From assembly GCF_027620315.1 (NCBI RefSeq), contig NZ_JAPNNL010000036.1:1-46905 (forward strand): a DNA stretch of 46,905 nt, in the 5' to 3' direction. A program made the translations under genes and the position numbers. Positions 7,075-15,996 of this stretch are shown in pieces. The stretch's first letter is position 1. Each line of letters opens with the position of its first letter. The notes beneath the pieces are model-generated. The model made no database searches, had not been told where the DNA came from, and saw only the letters and a list, made by a program, of their open reading frames with translations. This DNA is from Nonomuraea corallina. Its GTDB lineage: Bacteria; Actinomycetota; Actinomycetes; Streptosporangiales; Streptosporangiaceae.

Positions 7075-8820
7075 TCACGACGGCGTCGGAGTGGGGGCGT
7101 CGGCGCTGACGACCAGGGTCGCGGTGTGCTCCTGCTTGTCGCGCTCGTACTTGATCTGGATCTTCGCTCCCGGCGCCTTGCTCCGGATCAGCGCGATGAG
7201 CTCGTTGCCGTCCTGCAGGCGCAGGCCGTCGACCTCCAGGATGACGTCGCCGGCCTTGAGCCCGGCCTTCTCCGCCGGGCCGCCCTCGTCGATCGGCGGG
7301 CGGCCGTTCTGGTTGCCGGAGGCGATGCGGACGCCCTCGCCGCGGTAGTCGGTGTCGAGCACCACGCCGATCTTGGGCCGCTTGGCCTTGCCGGTGGTGA
7401 TGAGCTCCTCGGCGACGCGCCGGGTCTGGTTGACCGGGATGGCGAAGCCGAGGCCGATGCTGCCGCTCTGGTTCGCCATGGACCGGCTGAGGGTCGCGAT
7501 GGCCGAGTTGACGCCGACGACCTCGCCGCGGCCGTTGACGAGCGGTCCGCCCGAGTTGCCGGGGTTGATGGCGGCGTCGGTCTGGATGGCGCTGATGTAG
7601 GCGGGCTCCTCGGTGCCCGTGCCGCTCTCGTCGCCGGCGATGACCGGCCGGTTGAGCGAGCTGACGATGCCGGTGGTGACGGTGCCGGTCAGGCCCAGCG
7701 GCGAGCCGATCGCGATGACCGGGTCGCCCACGACCACCTGGTCGGAGTTGCCGAGGGTGATCTCCGGCGTGCCGAACGTCTCCTCCGGCTTCAGCACCGC
7801 GAGGTCGGAGCCGGGGTCGCGGCCGACGATCTGGGCCGTCGTGCGCTTGCGGTTGTTGAAGATGACCCGGATCTCGCCGTCCCTGGCGGCCAGGGCGACC
7901 ACGTGGTTGTTCGTCACCACGTAACCGTTCTTGATCAGAAACCCGGAGCCGGAGGCGCCCTCGGTGTTGCTGCCGTTGCCGACCTCCAGCGAGACCACGC
8001 TGGGCAGCACCCGGGAGGCCACGCCGGCGATCGAGCCGGGGGCGCGCTCGACGTTGCCGGTGGGGAGCGGGCCGAGGCTGTAGGACGGGTCGGTGCTGCC
8101 GCTCGGCCGGGTCAGCAGGTAGGTGCCGACGCTGCCGAGCCCGGACGCGACCAGCGCGATGACCAGGGCGACCACGAGCATCAGCGGCGTGCTGGGACCT
8201 CGCCTGGGCGGCGGGACCCTGGTGGCGCCGGGTGGCGGGGCCCAGTGGGGGCCCATGGGCAGGGCGCTCGGTGGCGGCGGCGGGCCGCCCACGCCGAACG
8301 GGCCCTCGCCGCTGGGATTGGTGAACGCGCCGGGGCGGCGCCCGCTGCCGGGATCGCCGAAGAACGGCCAGTCGCGGTCCGGCTGCGAGCCTTCGCCGGC
8401 GGGGCTGCGGAACTGCGGGTTCTCGCCGCTCGGACGACCGAAGCGGGACGGCTCCCCGTACCCGGGCCCCTCACCGCCGGGAGCGCCGAACCGCGGGCCT
8501 TGGCCCCCGGGATCGCCGAACCGCGGGCCCTCACCATCCGGCGGACCGAACCGGGGCGTCTCGCCGCCCGGGTGGCCGAAGGCGGAGGGCGGGGCGGGGT
8601 TCTCGTACGGGTACGTGCCCTCCCGCCGGGCCGGGCCGTCGTAAGGGTCGTCGTCGTAGGAGTGGGTGGGGCCGTAGACGGAGGTCTCGCCGGAGTCGTC
8701 CCAGCCGGAGGGCGGCCGCCTCTCGGCCGGCTGCTCGCCGGCGGGCAGGAACTCGGGCCGTCCCGGTGGCTCAGGATTTCCCGACGGCGTGCGTCCTTCG
8801 CGGCGCGTCTCGTCGGTCAT
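7075..8820 (-). CDS. htrA: Membrane-anchored HtrA/DegP-type serine protease with PDZ domain
   Basis: A 581-residue envelope quality-control protease. Residues 1-210 form a long cytoplasmic Pro/Gly/Glu-rich region that includes six or seven degenerate decapeptides of the type RFGxPxGEGP (about 80-145). A single transmembrane helix follows (about 212-236), then a trypsin-like domain and a PDZ domain (about 482-575). The catalytic triad is visible as His306 (TNNHV), Asp339 (GSDLAVLK) and Ser423 (GNSGGPL). The protease therefore faces outside, while the repeat region is cytoplasmic. It lies downstream of sigE and its anti-sigma factor, as in mycobacteria, where HtrA belongs to the sigma-E envelope stress response. 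ATG at 8818-8820; an AAGGAG lies about 13 bases upstream. Confidence 0.95.
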   Translation of the reverse strand: MTDETRREGRTPSGNPEPPGRPEFLPAGEQPAERRPPSGWDDSGETSVYGPTHSYDDDPYDGPARREGTYPYENPAPPSAFGHPGGETPRFGPPDGEGPRFGDPGGQGPRFGAPGGEGPGYGEPSRFGRPSGENPQFRSPAGEGSQPDRDWPFFGDPGSGRRPGAFTNPSGEGPFGVGGPPPPPSALPMGPHWAPPPGATRVPPPRRGPSTPLMLVVALVIALVASGLGSVGTYLLTRPSGSTDPSYSLGPLPTGNVERAPGSIAGVASRVLPSVVSLEVGNGSNTEGASGSGFLIKNGYVVTNNHVVALAARDGEIRVIFNNRKRTTAQIVGRDPGSDLAVLKPEETFGTPEITLGNSDQVVVGDPVIAIGSPLGLTGTVTTGIVSSLNRPVIAGDESGTGTEEPAYISAIQTDAAINPGNSGGPLVNGRGEVVGVNSAIATLSRSMANQSGSIGLGFAIPVNQTRRVAEELITTGKAKRPKIGVVLDTDYRGEGVRIASGNQNGRPPIDEGGPAEKAGLKAGDVILEVDGLRLQDGNELIALIRSKAPGAKIQIKYERDKQEHTATLVVSADAPTPTPS

Positions 8821-8918
8821 CTACTCTCACCACTCCTTGCTCACGACACCGCAATCATGGCTTGATCGGCATACGGGTGCTGTAAAGCAGCTGTCAGCCC
8901 GATTCGCCTGACATATCC

Positions 8919-8931
8919 CGATCCCAGATCG
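8919..8931. promoter_or_regulatory. Short palindrome upstream of htrA
   Basis: CGATC-CCA-GATCG (8919-8931) is a perfect 5-bp inverted repeat with a 3-base centre, about 100 bases upstream of the htrA ATG. It is flanked by CATA on the left (three bases away) and TATG directly on the right, which extends the symmetry. It could be an operator for separate control of htrA. The 166-base gap 8821-8986 also suggests htrA has its own promoter. Confidence 0.35.
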
Positions 8932-8986
8932 TATGCCCCCCACGCCATGGACTACGCCACCATGAGTATCCCAGTCGGGGGAGCGC

Positions 8987-9514
8987 TCAAGGAGTGGCGG
9001 TGGCCGGAACGTCCGCCGGTGTCGGCTGGACCCGCTTGACGAGCTCGACGGGCGGGGCCTGAGTGTTCTGCCCGACGCCGGAGACGGCGAAGAACGTCCC
9101 GAGCGCGACGGCCGCCGACACGAAGCCGACCGCCATGTACGTGCTGCGCCGCCTAGTCCCGCGGCCAGGGCCCGAGGAACCGCCACCAGTGGCGTTCCTG
9201 CGGGGCCGGTTGTCCAAAGGGGCGATGCTGTGCGGCCCCGGGATGGGCACCCCTCCGAACGTACGGGTAGGGAAAGGCCGCTCCCTGGGCGGCAGCGGCC
9301 CGCCGGGCTCGGCCATGCGCATCAGGGACAGGGTGAGGTCGGCCGGCAGCGCGGGGTGTTCGAGCGACCGCAGGCGCGTCTTCAGCGCCCGCAGCGACTC
9401 CACCTCACGCCGGCAGTCGGCGCAGAAGGTCAGATGGGCCAGCGCCCGGTCTCGCTCGGCGTGATTGAGCTCGCCGTCGACGAGCGCGGACACGCGTTCT
9501 CCAAGGTGGGTCAT
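8987..9514 (-). CDS. Zinc-containing anti-sigma factor (RseA-like)
   Basis: A 175-residue protein. The N-terminal domain has the ZAS zinc motif His27-x3-Cys31-x2-Cys34 (HLTFCADC) with a further His18, typical of anti-sigma factors that bind group IV sigma factors and respond to redox or envelope stress. A single transmembrane helix sits at about 125-145, followed by a short outside tail rich in Pro and Thr. ATG 9514 is preferred over a GTG 18 bases upstream. It is preceded by GAGGAAG and starts one base after the sigE stop codon (9516-9518), so sigma and anti-sigma are co-translated. It corresponds by position to mycobacterial RseA (Rv1222), which itself lacks a membrane segment; the helix here is therefore a difference. 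Confidence 0.9.
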   Translation of the reverse strand: MTHLGERVSALVDGELNHAERDRALAHLTFCADCRREVESLRALKTRLRSLEHPALPADLTLSLMRMAEPGGPLPPRERPFPTRTFGGVPIPGPHSIAPLDNRPRRNATGGGSSGPGRGTRRRSTYMAVGFVSAAVALGTFFAVSGVGQNTQAPPVELVKRVQPTPADVPATATP

Positions 9515-9515
9515 G

Positions 9516-10172
9516 TCAGACTTCCTCCCCACGGGTTACGGTCGGGGGGAGTTGGGAATTGCGGGGTGCTCGGTGTTCGAGCGCCTCGCGCAACTGTGCC
9601 CGGCCACGGTGAATCCGGCTTCTGACCGTTCCCAGCTTGACGCCGAGCGTGGCCGCGATCTCCTCGTAGGACAGCCCCTCGATGTCGCACAGCACGATCG
9701 CGGCCCGGAACTCGGGGGCGAGCGCGTCGAGCGCGGCCTGGATGTCCGGCTCAAGATGGGCGTCGTGCAGGGCCTGCGCCGGCGACGGCTCGCGACCGCG
9801 AATCCGCTCGGCCGCGTCGTCGGCGAGACCCTCGAACCTGATGCGCTGCTTGCGCCGCGCCATGTCGAGGAACAGGTTGGTCGTGATCCGGTGCAGCCAG
9901 CCCTCGAACGTGCCAGGGGTGTAATTGGACAGCGACCGGAAGACCCGGACGAAGACCTCCTGGGTCAGATCCTCCGCGTCATGGACGTTGCCGGTGAGAC
10001 GGTACGCCAGGCGATAGACCCGTGCGGAGTGGGTCCGCACCACTTCATCCCAGGTGGGAGGGGTCCATTCGGGCTCGGGCACCATACCGGGGACATCGGA
10101 CAACGGAGTATCGGCCTGGTGGTCACTTTCGTCCACCAGAACTCCTCTCTCTGAGACCACCGCTACCGTCAT
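9516..10172 (-). CDS. sigE: ECF RNA polymerase sigma factor SigE
   Basis: A 218-residue group IV sigma factor. Region 2 spans about 42-110 ([20 protein letters not shown] and [17 protein letters not shown]), and region 4 about 141-195 ([20 protein letters not shown], then [20 protein letters not shown]). The acidic N-terminal extension before region 2 resembles mycobacterial SigE. It directs core polymerase to envelope-stress promoters. I chose the ATG at 10170-10172; an earlier GTG 51 bases upstream is possible. An ECF-type promoter lies 68-95 bases upstream of this ATG (10240-10267), implying autoregulation. Downstream, in the same direction, are the anti-sigma factor, htrA and tatB. Confidence 0.95.
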   Translation of the reverse strand: MTVAVVSERGVLVDESDHQADTPLSDVPGMVPEPEWTPPTWDEVVRTHSARVYRLAYRLTGNVHDAEDLTQEVFVRVFRSLSNYTPGTFEGWLHRITTNLFLDMARRKQRIRFEGLADDAAERIRGREPSPAQALHDAHLEPDIQAALDALAPEFRAAIVLCDIEGLSYEEIAATLGVKLGTVRSRIHRGRAQLREALEHRAPRNSQLPPTVTRGEEV

Positions 10173-10239
10173 AGTGCCTGGTTTTGTCCCTCCGTGCGCA
10201 CTGGCTGCCCTCCAGACCGGCAAAGCCCGTTTAAACCTG

Positions 10240-10267
10240 CAACGCCTCGGGGCCCTCCTGAGTTCCC
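10240..10267 (-). promoter_or_regulatory. ECF/SigE-type promoter of sigE
   Basis: Read on the minus strand, GGGAACT (complement of 10261-10267) is followed by CGTTG (complement of 10240-10244). The spacing is GGAAC-N17-CGTT, or N16 if GCGTT is counted. This matches the general GGAAC...GTT pattern of ECF-sigma promoters and the known mycobacterial SigE promoters. A transcript starting near 10230 would have a leader of about 60 bases before the sigE ATG. Autoregulation is the expected arrangement for this family. Confidence 0.65.
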
Positions 10268-10290
10268 GTCCCGGCCCTCCTCCCCTAGGC

Positions 10291-10311
10291 TGCGATCGGT
10301 GACCAATCGCA
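10291..10311. promoter_or_regulatory. 21-bp near-perfect palindrome, candidate operator
   Basis: Bases 10291-10311 form an odd-length palindrome: TGCGAT on the left, ATCGCA on the right and GGTGACC in the middle. Nine of ten base pairs match around the central G. It lies between the divergent sigE promoter and the O-methyltransferase gene, 22 bases before the latter's ATG, and looks like a dimeric-repressor site. Which regulator binds it is unknown. Confidence 0.5.
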
Positions 10312-10333
10312 CGAAAGTGGGGGGAGGAGGCCG

Positions 10334-10972
10334 ATGACCAGTCCGTTGGAGGCCACTCTGGCCTATGCGGAGCAGTTCCATCACGAGGATGAGATCCTGC
10401 ACGCGGCGCGGCAGCGCGGGCTGGAGATGGGCGCCCCGCCCGTCCTTCCCGGCGGCGGGGCCGCGCTCTGCTTCCTCGCCACCGTGATCAACGCCAAGTC
10501 GGTGGTCGAGATCGGCACCGGCTGCGGCGTCTCCGGGCTGTGGCTGCTGCGGGGCATGCGCGCCGACGGCACGCTGACGAGCGTGGACGTCGAGCCGGAG
10601 CACCAGCGGATGGCCCGCCAGGCGTTCGCGGAGGCGGGCTTCTCGGGCGGCAGGGTGCGGCTGATCGCCGGCCGCGCGCTCGACGTGCTGCCGCGGCTCT
10701 CCGACGGCGGCTACGACCTGGTCTTCGCCGACGCGGCCAAGCAGGAGTACGCCGACTATCTCGCCGAGGCCGTCCGCCTGCTGCGCGTCGGCGGCGTCGT
10801 GGCCTTCGACAACGCGCTCTGGCACCACCGGGTGGCGGACCCGGCGCAACGCGACCCCGACACGGTGGCCGTGCGCGAGCTGGGCAAGCTCGTGCAGGCC
10901 GACGACCGGCTGCGGTCCGTCCTCATGCCGCTCGGCGACGGCCTGCTGGCCGCGGTCAAGGTCGCGGGCTAG
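10334..10972 (+). CDS. SAM-dependent O-methyltransferase (Rv1220c-like)
   Basis: A 212-residue class I methyltransferase of the catechol/caffeoyl-CoA O-methyltransferase type. Motif I is [16 protein letters not shown] (about 57-72), followed by [29 protein letters not shown] with the metal-binding Asp, and [12 protein letters not shown] with a second metal-binding Asp/Asn. This family uses a divalent cation to methylate a hydroxyl group; the substrate is unknown. A strong ribosome site (GGAGGAGG at 10323-10330) precedes the ATG by three bases. It is divergent from sigE, exactly as Rv1220c is beside sigE in M. tuberculosis, which suggests a conserved but unexplained link to envelope stress. 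Confidence 0.93.
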   Translation: MTSPLEATLAYAEQFHHEDEILHAARQRGLEMGAPPVLPGGGAALCFLATVINAKSVVEIGTGCGVSGLWLLRGMRADGTLTSVDVEPEHQRMARQAFAEAGFSGGRVRLIAGRALDVLPRLSDGGYDLVFADAAKQEYADYLAEAVRLLRVGGVVAFDNALWHHRVADPAQRDPDTVAVRELGKLVQADDRLRSVLMPLGDGLLAAVKVAG

Positions 10973-11048
10973 AACGGGCCAGAACGCTCCAGAACAGCCC
11001 GGAACGGGTCAGGGCGGGCCAGAATGGGCCGGAGCGGCCCAGGCGGGC

Positions 11049-11050
<2 letters not shown>
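10971..11050 (+). repeat. Degenerate 10-bp tandem repeat, eight units
   Basis: Eight decamers in perfect register: AGAACGGGCC, AGAACGCTCC, AGAACAGCCC, GGAACGGGTC, AGGGCGGGCC, AGAATGGGCC, GGAGCGGCCC and AGGCGGGCTC. The array begins inside the O-methyltransferase stop codon and ends inside the pepA stop codon, filling the whole convergent gap. The units share RGAACGGGCC-like content. The 10-base period is close to one helical turn. Confidence 0.75.
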
Positions 11051-12458
<1,408 letters not shown>

Positions 12459-12481
12459 TTTCTCTCCTCATACGTCGGCGA

Positions 12482-12507
12482 CCCTGGCACGCCGGTGCAC
12501 GCCAGGG
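12482..12507 (-). terminator. Hairpin between DUF3117 gene and pepA
   Basis: CCCTGGC (12482-12488) and GCCAGGG (12501-12507) form a perfect 7-bp stem with a 12-base loop in the 75-base gap downstream of the DUF3117 stop. Likely a terminator or attenuator before pepA. Confidence 0.45.
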
Positions 12508-12533
12508 CCGGGGTGAAGATCGTCCGGGGAGCT

Positions 12534-12701
12534 CTAGCCGACGACGCTCTTCAACGCTTCGCCGAGCGCCTTCGCCTCATCCGCCGAGATCTCCACGACG
12601 AGCCGTCCGCCACCCTCCAGGGGGACCCGCATGACAATGCCGCGCCCTTCCTTGGTGACCTCAAGCGGACCATCGCCGGTCCGCGGCTTCATCGCCGCCA
12701 T
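12534..12701 (-). CDS. DUF3117 small protein
   Basis: A 55-residue protein of unknown function that is nearly invariant in Actinobacteria (Rv1211 in M. tuberculosis). The whole sequence fits the family: MAAMKPRTGDGPLEVTKEGR, then GIVMRVPLEGGGRLVVEISA and the helix DEAKALGEALKSVV. It reads as two or three beta strands and one helix. ATG at 12699-12701 is preceded by AGGAAGGGATG. The upstream gap holds a strong hairpin (12751-12775) that would sit in its leader or promoter. Its function is not established. Confidence 0.93.
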   Translation of the reverse strand: MAAMKPRTGDGPLEVTKEGRGIVMRVPLEGGGRLVVEISADEAKALGEALKSVVG

Positions 12702-12750
12702 GCGTGCATCCCTTCCTGCCTTGGGCTCCCGCGGCCCGCGATCGCGACCT

Positions 12751-12775
12751 CCGACCTCCCGAGAGGGGCGGTCGG
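12751..12775. promoter_or_regulatory. Strong hairpin in the DUF3117/paaX divergent gap
   Basis: CCGACC (12751-12756) pairs with GGTCGG (12770-12775), and CCC (12758-12760) with GGG (12766-12768). This gives a 10-position stem with one mismatch and a GAGAG loop. It is 50 bases upstream of the DUF3117 ATG and 78 bases upstream of the paaX-like start. It may be a leader structure of the small gene or an operator for the divergent PaaX-type repressor. Confidence 0.45.
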
Positions 12776-12852
12776 CGTATTCACGTCTTCTGTGATGTCC
12801 TATTCTCCCGCATCGAGAGCCCTCATGGGTAACGATCTCCTCCCAGAATGCG

Positions 12853-13665
12853 TTGTCGAGCGGGTCGAAGACCTCCAAACTGGACTTCGTGCACGCACGC
12901 GCCGCTCTGTTCGACCTGTACGGGGACCACCTGCGCTCGCGCGGTGGGCACGCGTCCGTGGCCGCTCTCGTACGGCTGATGAAGCCCCTGGACATCGCCG
13001 CTCCGGCGGTGCGCACGGCCGTTTCCCGCATGGTCAGACAGGGCTGGCTGGAGCCGGTCCGGCTGCCGCAGGGCCCTGGCTACGGTGTCACGCCCAAGTG
13101 CTTGAGGCGGCTGGACGAGGCGGCGCTGAGAATTTACCGAGCCGGGACCCTGAGCTGGAACACCCGATGGCATCTGATCGTGTTCCCGCCCGTCAAGGAA
13201 CGGCCGCGCCGCGAACGGATCAGGGCCACGCTGACGTTCCTCGGCTACGCGGCCCTGTCGGAGAGCACCTGGATCGGCCCGCGCTCCTCCGTCGAGCTGG
13301 ACAACCTGCTGGAGTGCGAGGGAGTGCGGGCCGATAGGTTCGACGCGGCGCTGGAGGGCGACCCGCGCGAGCTGGTGGCCCGGGCATGGGATCTGCACGC
13401 CATCGGCGAGGCTTACGAGCAGTGGCACGCCGAGGCTGACACGCTGATCACCACCCTGCCCGCCCAGGCGCCGCCCGACCAGGTCTTCGCGACGAGGAGC
13501 AAGCTCGTGCACGGATGGCGGAACTTCCTGTTCCGTGACCCCGGCCTGCCGCCCGAGCTGCTGCCCGCGGGCTGGCCTGGCGAGAAGGCCAGGGCGTTCT
13601 TCGAGCAGGAGGCAGCCCGGCTGCTGCCCGCAGCCGCCGCGTTCGTCGACAGGGAGTTGCATTGA
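12853..13665 (+). CDS. PaaX-family transcriptional repressor
   Basis: A 270-residue regulator. The N-terminal winged helix (ALFDLYGDHLRSRGGHASVA, then APAVRTAVSRMVRQGWLEPV) is the standard PaaX DNA-binding domain. The middle (WNTRWHLIVFPPVKERPRRE and LGYAALSESTWIGPR) is the PaaX central domain, and the C-terminal FRDPGLPPELLP is also typical. PaaX proteins repress phenylacetate-catabolism genes and are released by phenylacetyl-CoA. The start is uncertain: TTG 12853 gives the longest protein, while GTG 12889 (V-H-A-R-A-A-L-F) fits the usual family N-terminus better. The stop overlaps the next gene (ATTGA at 13661-13665), so they are co-translated. Other paa genes are missing here. Confidence 0.9.
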   Translation: MSSGSKTSKLDFVHARAALFDLYGDHLRSRGGHASVAALVRLMKPLDIAAPAVRTAVSRMVRQGWLEPVRLPQGPGYGVTPKCLRRLDEAALRIYRAGTLSWNTRWHLIVFPPVKERPRRERIRATLTFLGYAALSESTWIGPRSSVELDNLLECEGVRADRFDAALEGDPRELVARAWDLHAIGEAYEQWHAEADTLITTLPAQAPPDQVFATRSKLVHGWRNFLFRDPGLPPELLPAGWPGEKARAFFEQEAARLLPAAAAFVDRELH

Positions 13666-14438
13666 TCCGCTATGACGTGGCCGACGCCGTCGCCACCATC
13701 ACGCTCGACCGGCCCGACGCGATGAACTCGCTGACGGCGGAGGTCAAGACCGCCCTGCTGGAGGCGCTGCGCCGGGCGGCGGCCGATCCCGGCGTGCGCG
13801 CCGTCCTGCTGACCGGCTCGGGCCGGGCCTTCTGCGCCGGGCAGGACCTGCGCGAGCACGCCGCCAACCTGGAGGCCGGCCGCGCCCTGGACGACACCGT
13901 CCGGCGGCACTACAACCCGATCATCGAGCTGATCACCACCATGGACCAGCCGGTCGTGGCGGCGGTCAACGGCGTGGCCGCGGGCGCGGGCGCCGCGCTC
14001 GCCTTCGCCTGCGACCTGCGGGTCGCGGCGGAGAAGGCCAAGTTCGCGCTCGCGTTCGGCGGCATCGGCCTGGCGCCAGACTCCGGCGCCTCGTGGACGC
14101 TGCAGCGTCTGGTCGGGCTGGGCCGGGCCACGGAGCTGCTGCTGCTGGGCGAGCCCGTGGACGCCCGCCGCGCGCTGGAGCTGGGCCTGGTCACCCGCGT
14201 GGTGCCCGCCGACGAGGTGCTCAAGACCGCCCACGAGCTGGCCGTACGGCTCGCGCAGGGGCCGACCAGAGCCTTCGGCGCCACCAAGCGGGCGCTGGCC
14301 CACGCGGCAGGCCACTCGCTGCCCGAGACGCTGGCGCTGGAGGCCGACCTGCAGGACGCGTGCGTGGCCACCGACGACCACGTCCGCGCCACGGCGTCGT
14401 TCCTGGCCAAGGAGCGGCCGGTGTTCCACGGCCGCTGA
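13662..14438 (+). CDS. Enoyl-CoA hydratase/isomerase, PaaG-like
   Basis: A 258-residue crotonase-fold protein. The oxyanion-hole segments are FCAGQDLREH (57-66) and NGVAAGAGAAL (103-113). The FCAGQDL variant and the single acidic active-site residue Asp140 (GLAPDSGAS) are like the 1,2-epoxyphenylacetyl-CoA isomerase PaaG, which uses one Asp rather than the two Glu of hydratases. With the co-translated PaaX-type regulator this makes an aromatic-CoA isomerase plausible, though the remaining pathway genes are absent nearby. Start is TTG at 13662, overlapping the regulator's stop by four bases. Convergent with tag. Confidence 0.88.
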   Translation: MIRYDVADAVATITLDRPDAMNSLTAEVKTALLEALRRAAADPGVRAVLLTGSGRAFCAGQDLREHAANLEAGRALDDTVRRHYNPIIELITTMDQPVVAAVNGVAAGAGAALAFACDLRVAAEKAKFALAFGGIGLAPDSGASWTLQRLVGLGRATELLLLGEPVDARRALELGLVTRVVPADEVLKTAHELAVRLAQGPTRAFGATKRALAHAAGHSLPETLALEADLQDACVATDDHVRATASFLAKERPVFHGR

Positions 14439-14446
14439 CGGCGCTC

Positions 14447-14995
14447 TCAGGCCCGCGCCAGACAGCCTTCGACGTGGTCGTTGACCAGCCCGATCGCCTG
14501 CATCAGCGCGTACGCGGTGGTCGGGCCGACGAACCTGAACCCGTGCCTCTTCAGCTCCTTGGCCAGGGCCGTGGATGCGGGGGTGACGGCCGGCACGTCG
14601 GCCATGGTCCGGGGCACCGGAGCCGACGGGTCAGCATATTTCCAGACCAGGTCGGACAGGCCGTCGGGCAGCTCCATCGCCGCCCTGGCGTTGGCCACGG
14701 CCGCCTCGATCTTGGCCCGGTTGCGCACGATCCCCGCGTCACCGAGCAGCCGCTCGACGTCCGCCTCGGTGTAGGCGGCCACCTTGGGGATGGCGAAGCC
14801 GTCGAAGGCGGCGCGGAAGTTCTCGCGCTTGCGCAGGATCGTCAGCCACGACAGGCCCGACTGGAACGCCTCCAGCGTCACCCGTTCGAAGACCCGGTCG
14901 TCGCCCCGCACCGGGCGGCCCCACTCCTCGTCGTGGTAGGCGAGGTACAGCGGGTCCGACAGGCCCGCCCAGGAGCAGCGGATGACCTCGGTCAC
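14447..14995 (-). CDS. tag: DNA-3-methyladenine glycosylase I
   Basis: A 182-residue base-excision enzyme of the Tag type, which removes 3-methyladenine from alkylated DNA. The zinc-snap residues are all present: Cys7 (RCSWA), His21 (AYHDEEWG), His174 and Cys178 (NDHVEGC). The catalytic/recognition Glu42 is in LEAFQSGLSW. Length is normal for the family (about 185-200). The GTG start at 14993-14995 overlaps the stop of the DivIVA-like gene (GTGA). Gene order DivIVA-like then tag matches Rv1209-Rv1210 of M. tuberculosis. Confidence 0.95.
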   Translation of the reverse strand: MTEVIRCSWAGLSDPLYLAYHDEEWGRPVRGDDRVFERVTLEAFQSGLSWLTILRKRENFRAAFDGFAIPKVAAYTEADVERLLGDAGIVRNRAKIEAAVANARAAMELPDGLSDLVWKYADPSAPVPRTMADVPAVTPASTALAKELKRHGFRFVGPTTAYALMQAIGLVNDHVEGCLARA

Positions 14996-15957
14996 ACGCG
15001 GCCGTCCGCGTCCTTGCCGCCCGCGGGGCCATCCTTGGGGCCGCCCGCGGGGCCATCCGGCTTTCCGTCCGCGGGACCGCCCGCGACCCGTACGGACTCC
15101 TCCGCCCGGCCCGCCCGCGAGGCGTCCTGCGAACTCTCGCCCCACTCGTCCTCGATCTTGTCCTCGGCCGGGTCCTCGACCTTGTCCCGCTTCTCACCGG
15201 GCTCCCGGTCAGCGCGGTCCTGCCCCCCGGCGTCCCCGTCGGCCACCCGGTCCGGCACGGCGGCATCCGGGGCATCCGGGTCCGAGGTCACGGCGTCCGA
15301 GGGCGCGGGGTTCGAGGGCGCGGCGTCCGAGGGCGCGGGGTTCGAGGGCGCGGCGTCCGAGGGCGCGGGGTTCGAGGGCGCGGCGTCCGAGGGCGCGGGG
15401 TTCGAGGGCGCGGCGTCCGAGGGCGCGGGGTTGTCCGGCGCCGCGGGCTCGATCCAGGTGACCGGCTCGTGCTCGGCGCTGGGCGGCTCCTCCCGCACGG
15501 CCGAGGGCACATGGCCGTTGGACAGCGGGTCGGTCTCGACGGGCAGCGCCAAGGGCAGGGCGGGCGGTTCGTGCTCGGTGCGCGGCCCGTTGCCGGGCGC
15601 GGCGTAGACCTCCTGCCGGGCGTGCAGCCGGCTCGACAGCAGCTCCGACACCCGCTGCTCCAGGATCGCGATCCTGGTGTCGCGGGCGCTGATGGCGTTG
15701 GCGGCGCGGTGCAGGGCCTCGTCGACGCTCTGCGTGTGGTAGCCGACCAGGTTGACCGGCAGGTGCAGCGCCATGAAGTCGACCGCCGTGAGCTTGCCCG
15801 CCTCCGGGAGGTTGAGCGGCGGCACGTCGGGCGGGAACTCGGTCAGCTCCCCGCCTCTGCCCCGGGACACCTGGAACACGCCCGCCAGGATGGCGAGCGC
15901 GGCGATGGCGAGTATGACCAGCAGCACATTGGCATCGTACTCATACCACCGGGGCAC
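14992..15957 (-). CDS. DivIVA-like membrane protein with repeat tail
   Basis: A 321-residue protein starting at GTG 15955-15957. A transmembrane helix lies at about 9-29 (VLLVILAIAALAILAGVF). A DivIVA-like segment follows at about 57-115 (LTAVDFMALHLPVNLVGYHT, SVDEALHRAANAISARDTRI, ILEQRVSELL), with a short coiled coil. The rest is a disordered Pro/Ala/Asp/Glu tail. It includes about 4.7 perfect copies of the decapeptide NPAPSDAAPS (residues 176-221) and ends in a Gly/Asp/Lys-rich stretch. DivIVA proteins organise polar growth and septation; this one is membrane-anchored and probably has a related scaffold role, which is inference. The stop overlaps the tag start. It corresponds by position to Rv1209. 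Confidence 0.82.
   Translation of the reverse strand: MPRWYEYDANVLLVILAIAALAILAGVFQVSRGRGGELTEFPPDVPPLNLPEAGKLTAVDFMALHLPVNLVGYHTQSVDEALHRAANAISARDTRIAILEQRVSELLSSRLHARQEVYAAPGNGPRTEHEPPALPLALPVETDPLSNGHVPSAVREEPPSAEHEPVTWIEPAAPDNPAPSDAAPSNPAPSDAAPSNPAPSDAAPSNPAPSDAAPSNPAPSDAVTSDPDAPDAAVPDRVADGDAGGQDRADREPGEKRDKVEDPAEDKIEDEWGESSQDASRAGRAEESVRVAGGPADGKPDGPAGGPKDGPAGGKDADGRV
15291..15432 (+). repeat. Perfect 30-bp tandem repeat (4.7 copies) in the DivIVA-like gene
   Basis: Bases 15301-15420 are four identical 30-base units (GGGCGCGGGG, TTCGAGGGCG, CGGCGTCCGA), with 10 matching bases before and 12 after. The unit is a multiple of three and encodes NPAPSDAAPS on the minus strand. The absence of any base difference between copies implies recent expansion or homogenisation. 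Confidence 0.95.
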
Positions 15958-15996
15958 GAGTCCCGCACTTGCCGCACCCGGTGAGCAGCCGGACGC

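Noticed and set aside
8821..8986. SigE-type promoter directly before htrA
   Set aside because: No GGAAC...CGTT pair was found here on the minus strand; only a weak CTGACA/TATGCC pair and a palindrome.
9515..9532. GTG start for the anti-sigma factor inside sigE
   Set aside because: ATG 9514 has a good Shine-Dalgarno and gives the expected N-terminus.
15291..15432. Possible CRISPR-like repeat array
   Set aside because: Units are directly adjacent without spacers and encode an in-frame peptide repeat; it is a coding minisatellite.
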